Assembly (NCBI GenBank): GCA_039707655.1
Contig: CM077676.1
Coordinates: forward strand, 191,390,936-191,454,935
Reading direction: 5' to 3'
DNA: 64,000 nucleotides
Source of the DNA: Elymus sibiricus
Lineage: Eukaryota > Streptophyta > Magnoliopsida > Poales > Poaceae
The position numbers were made by a program, and so were the translations under genes. The notes under the pieces were generated by a model that made no database searches, was not told where the DNA came from, and worked only from the letters and a program-made list of their open reading frames with translations. Each line of letters starts with the position of its first letter. The stretch's first letter is position 1. Positions 24,533-35,484 of this stretch are shown here, in pieces.

Positions 24533-26081
24533 TGCTACTTGTAGTCTGCGTTGGTATTTTCCCGAAGAGGAGAGGATGATGCAGTACAGTAGAGATAAGT
24601 ATTTCCCTCAGTTAAGAACCAAGGTTATCAATCCAGTAGGAGAACCAAGCAAAATTCCGTTAAGCGCACCTGCACACACAAGAGCAAACACTTGCACCCA
24701 ACGCAAATAAGAGGGTTGTCAATCCTCTTAGCAGTTATTTGCAAGGATTAAATCTTATCGAGGTAAATAGATAAACTAAAATACTAATTAAAATAAAAGT
24801 AAATAAATTGCAGTAAGGTATTTTTAGGATTTTTATATGATAAAGATAGACCCGGGGGGGCATAGTTTTCACTAGAGGCTTCTCTCTCGAGCATAGAAAC
24901 ATACGGTGGGTAAACAAATTACTGTTGGACAATTGACAGAATAGCAAATAATTATGACGGATTCATGGCAATGATCATGTATATAGGCATCACGTCCGAT
25001 ACAAGTAGACCGACTCCTGCCTGCATCTACTACTATTACTCCGCTCATCGACCGCTATACAGCATGCATCTGAGTATTAAGTTAAAAAACAAAGTAACGT
25101 CTTAAGCAAGATGGCATGATGTAGAGAAACAAATTCAAGCAATATGAATAAGACCAATTTTTTTATCCTTAATGGAAACAATACAAATACGTGTCATGTC
25201 CCCTTCTGTCACTGGGATTGAGCACCGCAAGATTGAACTCATTACAAAGCACCTCTCCCATTGCAAGATAAATCAATCTAGTAGGCCAATCCAAATCGAT
25301 AGATCGGAGAGAAATATAAAGCTATAACAATCATGCATAAAAGAGTTCAGAGAAGACTCAAATATTTCTCATGAATAATCTGATCATAAACTCACAATTC
25401 ATCGGATCCCAACAAACACACCGCAAAAGAAGATTACATCGGATAGAACTCCAAAAACATCAAGGAGAACATTGTATTGAAGATCAAAGAGAGAGAAGAA
25501 GCCATCTAACTACTAGCTATGGACCCGTAGGTCTGTGGTAAACTACTCACACATCATCAGAAGGGCAGCAAGGTTGATGTAGAAGCCCTCCGTGATCGAT
25601 TCCTCCTCCGGCAGAGTACCGAAAAAGGCCTTCAGATGGGATCGCGGAAGAACAGAGGCTTGCGGCGGCGGAAAGGTTATTTCTTCTGGCTCACTGATGG
25701 TTTTCCAATATTTGTGAATTTATAGAAGTGGAATTAGGTCAAACGGAGTCACGTGGACCCCACAAGGCAACACGGCGCGCCCCCCTAGGGCGCGCCCTGT
25801 TGCCTTGTGAAGCCTCCGTGAGGCTTCTGGCCTCCTCCCGAAGCTTCCAATGTTTCTTTTGTCCAGAAAGAAATCTCCAAAAAGTTTCGTGGCATTTGGA
25901 CTTCATTTGGTACTGTTTCTCTGAAAAATCAAAAACAAGCAAAAAACAGCAACTGGCACTGGGCACTAGGTTAATAGGTTAGTCCCAAAAAATGATATAT
26001 AATTGCATATAAAAACATCCAAGATTGATACTATAATAGTATGGAACAATCAAAAATTATAGATACGTTGGAGACGTATCA
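24533..26081 (-). repeat. Right LTR of element B
   Basis: TGCTACTTG to ACGTATCA; hairpin at 25757-25809 and minus-strand TATAAATT at 25717-25724. Confidence 0.94.
25757..25809. promoter_or_regulatory. GC-rich hairpin, right LTR of element B
   Basis: CACAAGGCAACACGGCGCGC pairs with GGGCGCGCCCTGTTGCCTTG and onward around a short CCCCTA loop; better preserved than in the left LTR. About 33 bp from the TATA box. Confidence 0.82.
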
Positions 26082-26086
26082 GAGGC
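26082..26086. repeat. Target-site duplication GAGGC (right)
   Basis: Matches 17824-17828. Confidence 0.93.
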
Positions 26087-26317
26087 GCCCGTCAGATCGA
26101 CGAGTTTTAGCGTGGGCCCATCCGTTAGTCCGACATGGCGGACGCGTCCGAGCGTCCCCATATCCGCCCCACATATGGACTGGGTATTGGGGTGCCGATC
26201 AGCTTGGACGTTTGGGCTACGTTTGCCAGGTCCGGTTCGGTGACAATTTTCTGCCCAGCGACCTGGCAGGCCGCCCAGACGTTTTGGGGGATACGGGGGC
26301 TCCGGTTGTAGATGCTC
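26087..26317. mobile_element. Right portion of the Harbinger-like remnant
   Basis: Continues 17712-17828 across element B. It ends GTTGTAGATGCTC followed by TAA (26318-26320), a decayed version of the TTGGAGATGCCC plus TAA ends of the complete Harbinger elements at 43761 and 57984. Confidence 0.65.
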
Positions 26318-26320
26318 TAA

Positions 26321-26523
26321 TGACCTAATAAAATTGTGTTTTAGTTAGTAGTTTATTTAAAGGTGAAGTGACGGGGAACTCATAGGGATCCAATTTGTAC
26401 AGCCAACTAGAAATTTCTTTCTAAACGGAGGCAAAATATTCACTCACGTCATTAACTAAGAAGAAGGCATAGAGTTTAAGCGACAAGAGAAATAAGGGAC
26501 AAATAAAGGTCAGTACAAATGGA
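26321..26523. other. Unassigned intergenic sequence
   Basis: No coding or repeat structure is recognised in this 0.2 kb. Confidence 0.5.
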
Positions 26524-26740
26524 TCACTCTCCCAGAATAACGGTACTCGAATATTTCACTCGGACAATAGACCAAGTGTACATGTCGCCTTTAACCTTGG
26601 AGGCAATGATCAAATGCATCTTAGCTTCATTACGAAAGACGCGAGAATCCCATTCGCTACAAATCTCCCAAGATGTGAGAAAAATCAAAGAGTTGATCGC
26701 CTTACGTCGAATCAAAGATGTTACGTACGAGGTTACCGTC
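26524..26740 (-). pseudogene. LINE ORF2 C-terminal fragment
   Basis: The minus-strand reading RRKAINSLIFLTSWEICSEW then RVFRNEAKMHLIIASKVKGD resembles the tail of grass L1-type ORF2 proteins, where 'CWEIWKERNARIF' follows the zf-RVT region. Only about 65 codons remain, with no 3' end or duplication recognised. The call rests on the pattern of W, E and RVF residues and is from memory. Confidence 0.6.
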
Positions 26741-27050
26741 TGGTACCTCGTGTAGTTTTTTTCTAGGTTTTTAAAATTTTAGTTAAACGGATGAAATACC
26801 GTCTGGTTTATGTAAACACATCGAACTTTCACCCGCAAAAAAAAAACGAACTTTTATCCGGTTTGCAAGTAGTTCGTTCGGTTTCCACAAATTTGTCCGT
26901 TTGATTCAATTTCTATTTAAAATGCGCGCGAGCGTGTAGGACATGCAGTTGCTGTTGGAGATTATCCTAAATCCGTGGTTAAACCGTTTCACCTAGCAAC
27001 AAACGGGTTCAGTTTCCACAAAAGACGGGGGCAAAGTGGGCGGCCAAGAC
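26741..27050. other. Distal upstream region of the WRKY gene
   Basis: Unassigned sequence up to the LINE target duplication, with no recognised element. Confidence 0.5.
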
Positions 27051-27066
27051 GACACAGCAGCAGCTC
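27051..27066. repeat. LINE target-site duplication, left copy
   Basis: GACACAGCAGCAGCTC, repeated exactly at 27963-27978. It flanks the LINE insertion. Confidence 0.93.
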
Positions 27067-27962
27067 GGGTTAGGCATTCAATTCGTGCATCACGTACAAT
27101 TAGCCAAGCTCTATCGAACGACAACTGGGCACTGGATGTTGGGCCCGATGTCATGGGCCAGGAGCTCGTGGAATACTTTCGCCTATGGGACCTTCTGGCG
27201 GCAGTACATCTCGATCCTGGCAACGAGGACACTTTCTGATGGGCATGGGACGGGAATGGACAGTACTCAACAAGCTCTGCATACGCAGCGCGGTTCTGGG
27301 GACGTGAAGTGGCCCCGGCTGCGCAGTTCACTTGGAAGACGAAAGCTCCCTTACGATGCATATTCTTCACCTGGCTTGCTCTGTGCAACAGGTGTTGGAC
27401 CTCGGATAGGCTCGCGCGAAGAGGATTGGACCACCAGGAGAGATGCCCCTTCTGCGATCAAGCGGAGGAGAGCATCGAGCACATTTTGCTTCAGTGCGTC
27501 TTCGCTAGGGAGGTATGGACCCGGGTCTGCCTTGCAATGAACAAGCCCAACTGGATTCCGACAGGTGCTTCGACATTGGTGGACTGGTGCAACGACAAAG
27601 ATGGAGGCAACCTGCGCAAGAAGGATATCAGGTCCATCATAATGCTCATGATGTGGGAGCTATGGAACCACCGTAACGGTATTGTGTTCAAGGGTGCTAC
27701 TCCCTCTACCGGATATGTAATACACAGAATAGCAACGGAAGGTAGAGCATGGCAAGCAGCAGGATTGCTTAAGGACGGTGCCGAGGCCTTCCTTGGAGCG
27801 GTAGAGGTGGGCAATCATGAGTAGTGAAATGCATTAGACTAGGGGTGGAGTTGGGGTTGCGTACTTGTACTTGTACTATGTAAACTCCAACGTCCAGGGG
27901 CTTTTTCTACCCCCACTTCTCCCTTAATATATAGTACGCACACTCGTGCGTATTCCAAAAAA
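27067..27962 (+). mobile_element. 5'-truncated L1-type LINE
   Basis: An 896-bp insertion between 16-bp direct repeats, with a short A-tail (AAAAAA, 27957-27962). It holds the C-terminal end of ORF2, then about 135 bp of 3' UTR. The 5' truncation is typical of target-primed reverse transcription. It landed a short distance upstream of the WRKY leader. Confidence 0.93.
27069..27824 (+). pseudogene. LINE ORF2 C-terminal region with zf-RVT, one in-frame stop
   Basis: One frame runs to the TAG at 27824 with TGA at 27237-27239 as the only break; relatives have an aromatic residue there, so TGG to TGA is likely. The zinc-binding zf-RVT region is plain: WKTKAPLRCIFFTWLALCNR, CPFCDQAEESIEHILLQCVF and WELWNHRNGIVFKG. 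The RT and endonuclease domains are absent because of the 5' truncation. Confidence 0.9.
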
Positions 27963-27978
27963 GACACAGCAGCAGCTC
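27963..27978. repeat. LINE target-site duplication, right copy
   Basis: GACACAGCAGCAGCTC directly after the A-tail. Confidence 0.93.
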
Positions 27979-28157
27979 CGCCGCTGGGCACACGAATTTT
28001 CGAGCCCATCACCGCCCGCGACATCTTCTCCACACTTCTCTCCGCCATCTTCCTCTTCTCCTCTCTCTCTCTCTCTGCCCTGAAAGAAAAACAATCAAGA
28101 ACCCGTAGAAAGAGAAATACGCACGGCACAGAACAGCAGCCAGTGAGTGAGCCTGCG
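27979..28157 (+). promoter_or_regulatory. Probable proximal promoter / 5' leader of the WRKY gene
   Basis: Native sequence stranded between two retro-insertions. It has a pyrimidine-rich CTCTCTCTCTCTCT stretch (28060-28076) typical of cereal leaders. It would join directly to 30128 if the retroposon at 28170-30115 were removed. The transcription start is not determined. Confidence 0.5.
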
Positions 28158-28169
28158 TACTTCGGTCCT
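28158..28169. repeat. Retroposon R1 target-site duplication, left copy
   Basis: TACTTCGGTCCT, repeated at 30116-30127. Confidence 0.9.
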
Positions 28170-30115
28170 ATTTTTTTTTTTTTTGAAACGCGGTCCCTTA
28201 GGGCCCGATTCATTAAAAAAGGTCGAAGAGAGTTGCCCAGTTAATTAACGGAAAACCGGGCGAAAACCGTCACAACATGCCCGCAAAAACAAGGCAGTCA
28301 GGGCGACCTGGCAACCCACACAAGAACGCACACACGCCGTCGAGGAGAAAAGCGCCGTCGAGGTTACAATCCGGTGTCATCGTCATCACTCCTCCGCGAG
28401 GGCGACTCCGACTCCACCATCAACGACCACCGATGAAGCCCTCACCGCTCAAGCGTCGAGGCCTGCGCCGGTCGATGCCAAACAGTCCACCACACGCGCC
28501 GACGACCAGGCAGCTCCGACTCTGTCGACGAGCATTGCAGGGGAAAAGCACTGGGCCTGCGTCGAGCCGGCACCGGAACCGATCACCCGTCACGTGTCAT
28601 CGTCACCGCGGAGACACCTCCTCTGCAGCTCCGACTTCAGGAAAACAAGTGAGGCACGGCAACCCCTCAAACACGCCGGATGAGACCAACTACCAAAGCT
28701 CAGCAGCCGCCCAACTCCGCCCAAAGCCGCCATCGTTGCCACACAAGAAGTCGCGCCACATCACCATTGCCGGATGGACACCTGCCGACCGCAATGCCGC
28801 GAGCGTCCAGCCCATGGAGCGCGCAAACGGGATCCAATGCTCTTCAAGACGACGCCCCAAAGAAGGAAGCGACGATGCCGACGCCGTCGCCCGACCCGGC
28901 TGGGCCTTAGGCTTTCACCCGAAGAGTTGGAACCGAGGGTGTGCAGGGGGTGAACTCCACGGCGGCGCCTCCAAGGAGGTGACACGACATCCGCGGACGC
29001 CGGCCGACCGTCAAGCTTTCGCCCGGAGCACCGCCCAACACCACACCCTCACACACTGCACCTCCGCTGACCCGCTCACCTCCCACGAAGCCATCGCGCC
29101 ATGACCAAGCAGAAGCCACCACCACACCACGCAACCACCACTGGTCTCACCGACCGGAGACAAGAGCAGGACGGACAACACACCTCGGCGACGTCTTCAA
29201 GAAGAGCACGGCACCCGAGGGCGTCGCCGTCGCCGGCCCCGACCAGCAGCCCGAGGCGGAGCTTTCGCCCGGTGCTGCCACACTGCCCGCCCGAGCCCGA
29301 GCCCGGTCGGACCACCAAACAGCCTCACGCCGCAACCTCAGCCGCCAGCGAGCAGAGGCCCGCACAGGCCCAACGGACCCAATGCCCGCAGAAGCCAGAT
29401 CCAGAGGATCCAGGCTCACCGGAGGCCGCCTCGGAGCCCCACGGCCGGTCGGAGCCAGCCGCCTCGGAGGGCGGGGCCGGCGCATCTGGAGCCGCACCGC
29501 CGCGTGCCAGAGCCACGCCGACAGGGAGCGCCGCACCGGCCGACCACCGCTGCACCAAGCAGGCCGCGACGCAGGCCGCGACGCCGCACCACGAGGGAGC
29601 AGCTACGCCGCCATGGGCCGCCGCATCGCCGAGGAAGTCCACCGCGCCGCCATGGACCGCTGCTGCACCAAGCAGGCAGCGACCTCCCTCCGCCGAGCCG
29701 GTTCACGAGGCCCCCACCGAGCCCCAAAAGCCAGCCCCGCCAGGTCAAAGGAAGGCCCCGCCGCCGCCCGTGCCGCCCAGTCTTTGCCCAGACGGCACCC
29801 TCCAGCGGCGGCGAGGGGAGGGGCGAGGCAGGGAGGGCCGAGGGCGGCCGGCCGGGGGCGCCCCGGTGCGGCCGACGGGGCCGCACGGGAGCGAGCTGGG
29901 CTGGAGGTGAGGCGTGGAGGAGGTGGACGGCTGCTGCTGCGACCCCGGCGACGGCGCAGCTGGATTTCGGGAGGGGTGGAGAGAGAGTGCGGAGAGGATT
30001 CCGGATCTGTCCTCTGTTGTGGAGGAGGTGGTCGGAGGCGGGAGATCAAGCGGCGGCGGCGGCGGCGGAGCTCGCTGCAGCCGCAGTTGCACACTTTTCA
30101 GCTAGGCCTGGTGTT
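28170..30115 (-). mobile_element. GC-rich RT-less retroposon R1 (LINE-related), minus strand
   Basis: A 1.95-kb insertion flanked by a 12-bp duplication. The plus strand begins with a T-run (28171-28184), the complement of a poly(A) tail. The tail-proximal sequence (minus strand, GGTTTTCCGTTAATTAACTG, then GGCAACTCTCTT) matches the 3' end of the plus-strand retroposon at 60419-63885 (GGTTTTTTGTAATTAACTGG, then GCAATTCTCTT). Both also share a GTGAAAGCCTAAGGCCCAG / GCGAAAGTCCAGC-type block. The body is very GC-rich, so several long ORFs overlap on both strands, but none shows RT, endonuclease, gag or any known domain. Probably mobilised by L1 machinery. Confidence 0.82.
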
Positions 30116-30127
30116 TACTTCGGTCCT
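30116..30127. repeat. Retroposon R1 target-site duplication, right copy
   Basis: TACTTCGGTCCT, identical to 28158-28169. Confidence 0.9.
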
Positions 30128-31461
30128 GTTCGTCTTGCTGCACAAGGATCCCATCCATTCCCGCTGTTTTCTGCAGAAAAATTCTTGCCCCTGTTCGTAG
30201 GTTGGTCCTTTTTCTTGAGTTTTTTCCGTTTTGGCCGCAGGAGGAAAAGGAATCAAGCCCGCTTCAGGTGCAGGCCTGTGTGGCTTCCTGCTGTTTGATG
30301 GCTGGCATCAGATTTTAGAGATTCTGAGAGTTATTTTGCTATTCTGAATTAGATAGATGATGTTGCAAGTGTGATTCCCACATTTCGTCCTCTAATTTCC
30401 TGGGGGAGATTCATTGAACTGTCTCATGTGTGCAAGGTTGCTACTTATTTCAATTGTGAAACAAGTCTATTTTGAACCCTGTGCTTGGTCCAACTTGAGC
30501 TCAATACCATGAAACACTTTATATTAACCCCGGACTTCTTAAAACTGAACCCTATACCAGTTTTGAAAAGCGGCCTTGTACATCGGACCTTTCGAAAATA
30601 TATGAACCAAACTCATTTGTAGGGAACTAGGGATTGCTGGCAATTCATAATCTGCACAATTTCATAAAGAAGTAGGACTATTTGTGTCATGTATAAAAAT
30701 AGCATGAGATAAATACATTCCTCTTTGTCTTTTTTTACAGAAGACAAATTGCCATATTTCTTTTTCAGTTTTTTCAGGCTCGCCATGTTCATGACTTTTT
30801 CCAACTTTTCTGAAACTTCAAAGATGTAAAACCACCCTAAATTAGAAGTTAAAGTTTGGAAGATTGTTTGTATTTCGAGATTCTCAAAAAGCCTGAAACA
30901 ATTCATAGGTGTGGAGAATGCTATAAAGTAAGAACTGAAAATAAGTTATCAACCAATATGATCATTTCTGTTCCATACAGAAAACACAAAAGACAAATGA
31001 ATTTCTCATGCATTTCTTATCATGGCATAAATAGCCATACGCTTTTGAAGAATTTTTGCAGGTTATCATTTCATAGCATCCCCAACACCTATGTTTTGTT
31101 TTGCACATTTTTTGAAATGCCGAAATACAAAACCACATTTTAAAACTGGTCTAGGGTTCATTTCAAACAGGTTTTTTTCTTTAAGTTTGGAGTTTAATAT
31201 GAACAATAGTTTAGTGTTTACATTGAACATCTGGGCTTGCTGATCTCCTGAGCTCAAGTGGTGTATTTTAACCAAGCCTGTAGGATTCTGCACATGTATG
31301 TACTTTAATACCATGCATCTTATCATAGATCGCAATGATGCAGTTTCTACGTAAACTGCTCCTTCTGCTCTTGATTTTATTACCAGAAATGTTCATTGTC
31401 TCAGCTGTGAATGATGTATTTTTCTTTCCCTGTTTCAGCCTAAGCTACAGTTGTTAGCTCA
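30128..31461 (+). other. 5' leader and probable 5'UTR intron of the WRKY gene
   Basis: The leader appears to continue from 28157. A good donor lies at about 30268 (TTCAG|GTGCAG) and a strong acceptor at 31438 (TTTCCCTGTTTCAG). This implies an intron of about 1.2 kb that ends 23 bp before the ATG. The intron holds the imperfect inverted repeat listed at 30548-31163. Splice sites are inferred from consensus only. Confidence 0.5.
30548..31163. mobile_element. Imperfect inverted-repeat element in the WRKY leader intron
   Basis: GAACCCTATACCAGTTTTGA (30548 onward) is the inverted match of TTTTAAAACTGGTCTAGGGT plus TCAT (31137-31163). Weaker similarity extends outwards: ACTTGAGCTCAA near 30493 and CTGAGCTCAAGT near 31250. 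The AT-rich centre fits a foldback or MITE-like insertion of 0.6-0.8 kb. No target duplication is identified, so the superfamily is open. Confidence 0.5.
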
Positions 31462-33922
31462 ATGGCTGGGACCAACAACAGACGTGGAGCAGTGATGGAG
31501 GATTGGATGCTCTCCACACCCAGCCCAAGAACACTCATGTTGAGCCTGTTCAACGATGATTTCAGCTCCAGTCCCTTCTCTGATGTTTCCGATGACAGTG
31601 GCAGCAACAAACCTCATGATGAAATCGAGAGGAGCAAAGCTTCCATCGGTTCGAGCCCAGGAGAAAGTTCTCAAGTGACAAAAACCTCAATCCATTTTGA
31701 ACCAAACCTGTTTGGTGCTAATGAGAAATCGGGCCCAGATAATGGCAGTCCTGCAGAAAGGAATGGTTTCTGTGCACTCAAGATCGACACTTCCCGTGTT
31801 GGTTTTTCCGCGTCGATTCGGTCTCCTATCATAATTCCACCCGGCGTGAGTCCAAGGGAACTTCTTGAGTCGCCGGTTTTTCTTCCCAACGCAATCGTAT
31901 GTTACTATCCCTGCCTCAGTCAATGTCAGTTTATGTGCAATGATCACCTATGGGGAGCATTTTTATCAGTACATGATCAAACTATTCTCTGACTAAGATA
32001 GCTCCATTTTGATTTGTATTGTACAATCTGTAGTTTCTTGGAATTGTCGATTATTATTGCTCTTGGATATGATGCTCCCAGCGTAATGTATACGTTGTCA
32101 AACTTTTGTAAATGTTAATCGTTTATGCAGGCACAACCTTCTCCTACGACCGGTAAATTGCCATTTCTGATGCGTACTAATGCTAATACAACAATACCAT
32201 CGGTCCATAAGAAGACTCAAGAGCTGTCACATGATGATCATACAATCTCCTTTCAACAAATTTTGAGGTCTAAACCAACTTTTTCATTTGTTGACAAGGT
32301 AATTTGCTCCAAGATTACTGTCTTATCGCCTATTCCCTGTCACTATATCCGGCAGCGCCGGTTTTCTCATTCTGCAAAAATTGCGAGCAAAGATTGCGCC
32401 GGTTTCCTCTGTTCAATGATGCATTGATCTGAAAAAAGGTTTTACTGTTTAGGGTCCCAGTGTTATTCATCAAAACCAGCCCTCAGCAAGCGAGAACAAT
32501 CACCGTATCCCCGACAACGAACAAGAAGATAGCAAGGCAAACAGAAACGGAGACGATTCTCCAGCGACGATCATTGTCCGTGCCGAGGATGGATATAATT
32601 GGAGGAAATATGGGAAGAAGCAAGTGAAGAACAGGTGGCCATCCAACGAGCTATTACAAATGCAGTCACCAAAATTGCCCTGTCAAGAAGAAGGTGGAGC
32701 GTTGTCAAGATGGCGACATAACGGAGATAGTCTACAAAGGTTCTCACAATCACCCTTTACCGCCTCCCGACAGACGGCCAGGTGTCATCCCTTGCTCACA
32801 CTCCAACGATCTGCAAGCCGATGGCGCAGAGAATGCTCCAGCTGACCACTTCCAAGATGTACACAATGAAGTTCCTGCGACAAACCTGTCTGCTTCTCTT
32901 AACAGAGCAGGACTTGCAGACAGATCAGCTACCCGAGAAGCCATTGATATCTCGCCGCCGATCCTCTCCGGTGAGGACAATAACAGGGAAGCACATGGTA
33001 CTGTATCTTCGGGCATTGACAGGGACAAAGATGCGACCGAGTCGAAGAGAAGGTTAGTTAGACTTCTTCACTAATACTAATTCCCTAACACAAGCCTGGC
33101 TACATCATCGGGTCTTTTCAATTTCGTTTCAGAATGATAGATTATGTCACTCCAGCCACCGCCATCGGTACTATGGACATAGGGGCTCTGGCGGCAAGAG
33201 CTGTTCGAGAGGCTCGCGTCATCGTGCAGACCACCAGCGAGGTCGACGTACTCGACGACGGTTACCGCTGGCGCAAGTACGGGCAGAAGGTTGTCAAAGG
33301 CAACCCAAATCCAAGGTCACTTGTGTTGTCGCTGCGGTTTCTTTCATTCCCTTAGTAGGAAGATGTTTGGCTTCAGAAACACTTCAGCGCTGAAGAAACC
33401 CTTTCACATGTGTGCAGGAGCTACTACAAATGCACGCACCCAAGCTGCCCGGTGCGCAAGCACGTCGAGAGGGCGTCGAATGACCTGAAATCGGTCATCA
33501 CGACGTACGAGGGCAAGCACACCCATGAGGTTCCGGCTGCCAGGAACATCGGCCACCCAAGCTCCGAAGCCGGTGATGTTGCGCCGCAGGCTGATGGCGT
33601 CCGGTGGAGGCAAGAACAGGCACGAGGCGGCCTCCCTACGTTCGGTGGTGCTGCCGCTTATGGCTCGCTTGCGCAGCTCGGCGTAGCAGGCGGCTTCCCC
33701 TTCGGGATGCTCCCCCGTGGCCTGGCGCTTGTTCCGGTGCCGGCGCAGATGACTGGCCATCATCCATCGGCAATGCAGGGCAACCCAAGGCTTGTGCTGC
33801 AGACAAGAGAGGTGAAGGGGAATGCAGCGGTGCGGCCAGGCTTGCCAGCAGATCAGAGTGGAACTGGTCCGGCAGCTTACCAGCAGCTGATGAGCAGGTT
33901 GTCTCAGGATCCTAACATGTAA
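31462..33922 (+). CDS. Group I WRKY transcription factor, frameshifted in the first WRKY domain
   Basis: Coding exons 31462-31896, 32131-32298, 32453-33052, 33133-33315 and 33418-33922, all with GT-AG introns, give about 629 residues if one base is discounted. The protein would be a nuclear regulator binding W-box DNA. The N-terminal domain has WRKYGKK (residues 251-257) and a C-x4-C/HNH finger. The C-terminal domain has WRKYGQK (447-453) and its finger ([16 protein letters not shown]), split by the conserved intron after NPNPR. A surplus G at 32634/32635 shifts the frame inside the first finger and leads to TGA at 32843-32845. Exon 3 is 600 nt where phase needs 599. The rest is intact, so a recent mutation or a sequence error is possible. 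It runs convergently to the CLC gene. Confidence 0.9.
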
Positions 33923-35484
33923 AATATTCAGGTCTCTTGTAAGATGAGACATGCGGTATGTTATGCTTTTGTATGTGAAACAATTTTGGTGATGTACTCT
34001 CGTTCTTCCATATGCCTTTTTTTTCAGTTTCATTTCATGGTTACAGAGGACTCACCTTGCAGAAAAAGGGAACAGAGAATTCAGATGGTTTTAAGAAGGA
34101 AAGAAGGATTTAGATTTGGAATATGTACAATATGGTGTAGCTTCATATGGTTTCTGGAAGAGGGCTGAAATATTCAGGTTTCAAGCTAACATTGATCAAC
34201 TTAATTCAGATCCTGTAAAACTTTACAGGTTTTTGTTTTACCTAATCTAACAGTTTTAACTCACTGCAGATCCTGAGTTATTCTTGTTTTACATTTTATT
34301 GCAACAGCACACCTATTTTACAGCAAATCATCATTACACAACATAAGATACGACACGAAATACTGACATTTTCCACAATAACCTGACTTACATTTGTTTT
34401 GGATTGAGTTGCAAAAGGCCAAGCAATATGTTCCCAGCATATTACCATGTCAGAACCCAGAAACATCAAAGCTGAAACCACACCATCACCTCTTATAATC
34501 TGTAATAACCATATAAGAAATGCGTATCCTGGCAAGCTCCAAAACACTTTACATTTGGTGAAAGACTCTTTTAACTGAGGTGTTCCAAGTTAACACTAAA
34601 TCCCTAAGTTTGCTGAAATGTCGCTTTATGTATGGGGTATTTTCTTCACTAAACAGTACAACCAAAACTTCAGCTCTGTATGTTCAGTGCCTCCATGCTC
34701 ACTGCCAACTAACTGCTGGCTGCTGGAAATTCTCTCTGATAAATCGCCTTCCAACGCTCCAGCTCCTCCCTGCACGAGCATTGTTCAAACATTCGTATCA
34801 GAGTGCTTTCGTATGGCAGGAAGAAAGTACAAGAGTTCTCATAGACCAGTCCTCTCCCCCTTGCAAGGACTCAGTTTCAATCATTTATCTACAGACTCAC
34901 AGTCCACCTCTGCTTCAGTTACAAGAAAAATAACCGCCATATACTGTAAGATATGACTGTCAACAGTTATTTACTATCTATCTAATGTCTATCAAGGCAA
35001 TTTAACGAATGGCCACGGGCCCAATACTGGTTTGTTCAAAAGAGCTTTGTGCAGTGTGATATGTGCACCCCAAAGCAGGAAGCCAAAATATGATTACTGC
35101 ATTGAGCTTGCGGGTCAAAGCCAAGGAAACCAATAGATTGACTATAACTATTCCGGTATCTTGGTAGGAAAACAAGGTCAGTTGTGCTTTTAAATGTTGT
35201 TTGTCAGACAGTGAGAGGATATAAGTGGGTACAGTGCATTCTTTCCTTGTCCAAGCAAAGTAGTTTTTTTTTTTGGAAGTCTAAAAGAAAAACAATTGAC
35301 ATGTAAGAATTTGTCAGTTCAAAATTCAAAGTTACACCAGGGTCAATAGATTTATCTGGAGGCCTGGAGGTGGTTGGCACTTGGCTGCATTTATCTAGCA
35401 CAGAATTATCGATGGAAAAAAAATGCATCGTTGTCACAGAAATAGTCCAACTAATTGAATAAAAAGTATAAGTCTTAACAAGGA
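33923..35484. other. Convergent intergenic region, 3' UTRs of WRKY and CLC
   Basis: No coding domain is recognised. The two genes end 1.56 kb apart on opposite strands, and the flanks should hold both 3' UTRs. I see no clear transposon ends. Confidence 0.55.

Larger units (their letters stand above)
17829..26081 (-). mobile_element. Complete RT-less gypsy LTR retrotransposon (element B), minus strand
   Basis: LTRs of 1550 and 1549 bp, duplication GAGGC, tRNA-Asp PBS and a gag-protease frame, all on the minus strand. No RT, RNase H or integrase is present, and unlike element A no extra ORF is seen. The LTR begins (minus strand) TGATACGTCTCCAACGTATC, itself a small palindrome, and ends TACTTGTAGCA on its complement side. 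Three relatives lie in this window: the solo LTR at 61425 and the interrupted LTR at 59799 are of the same type. It resembles the Sabrina/WHAM group as I recall it; this is not verified. Confidence 0.93.

Noticed and set aside
28277..30298. Many long overlapping ORFs on both strands (150-275 codons)
   Set aside because: They lie in the GC-rich retroposon, overlap in up to four frames, are of Pro/Ala/Arg/Gly composition and carry no recognised domain; stop codons are rare simply because of GC content.
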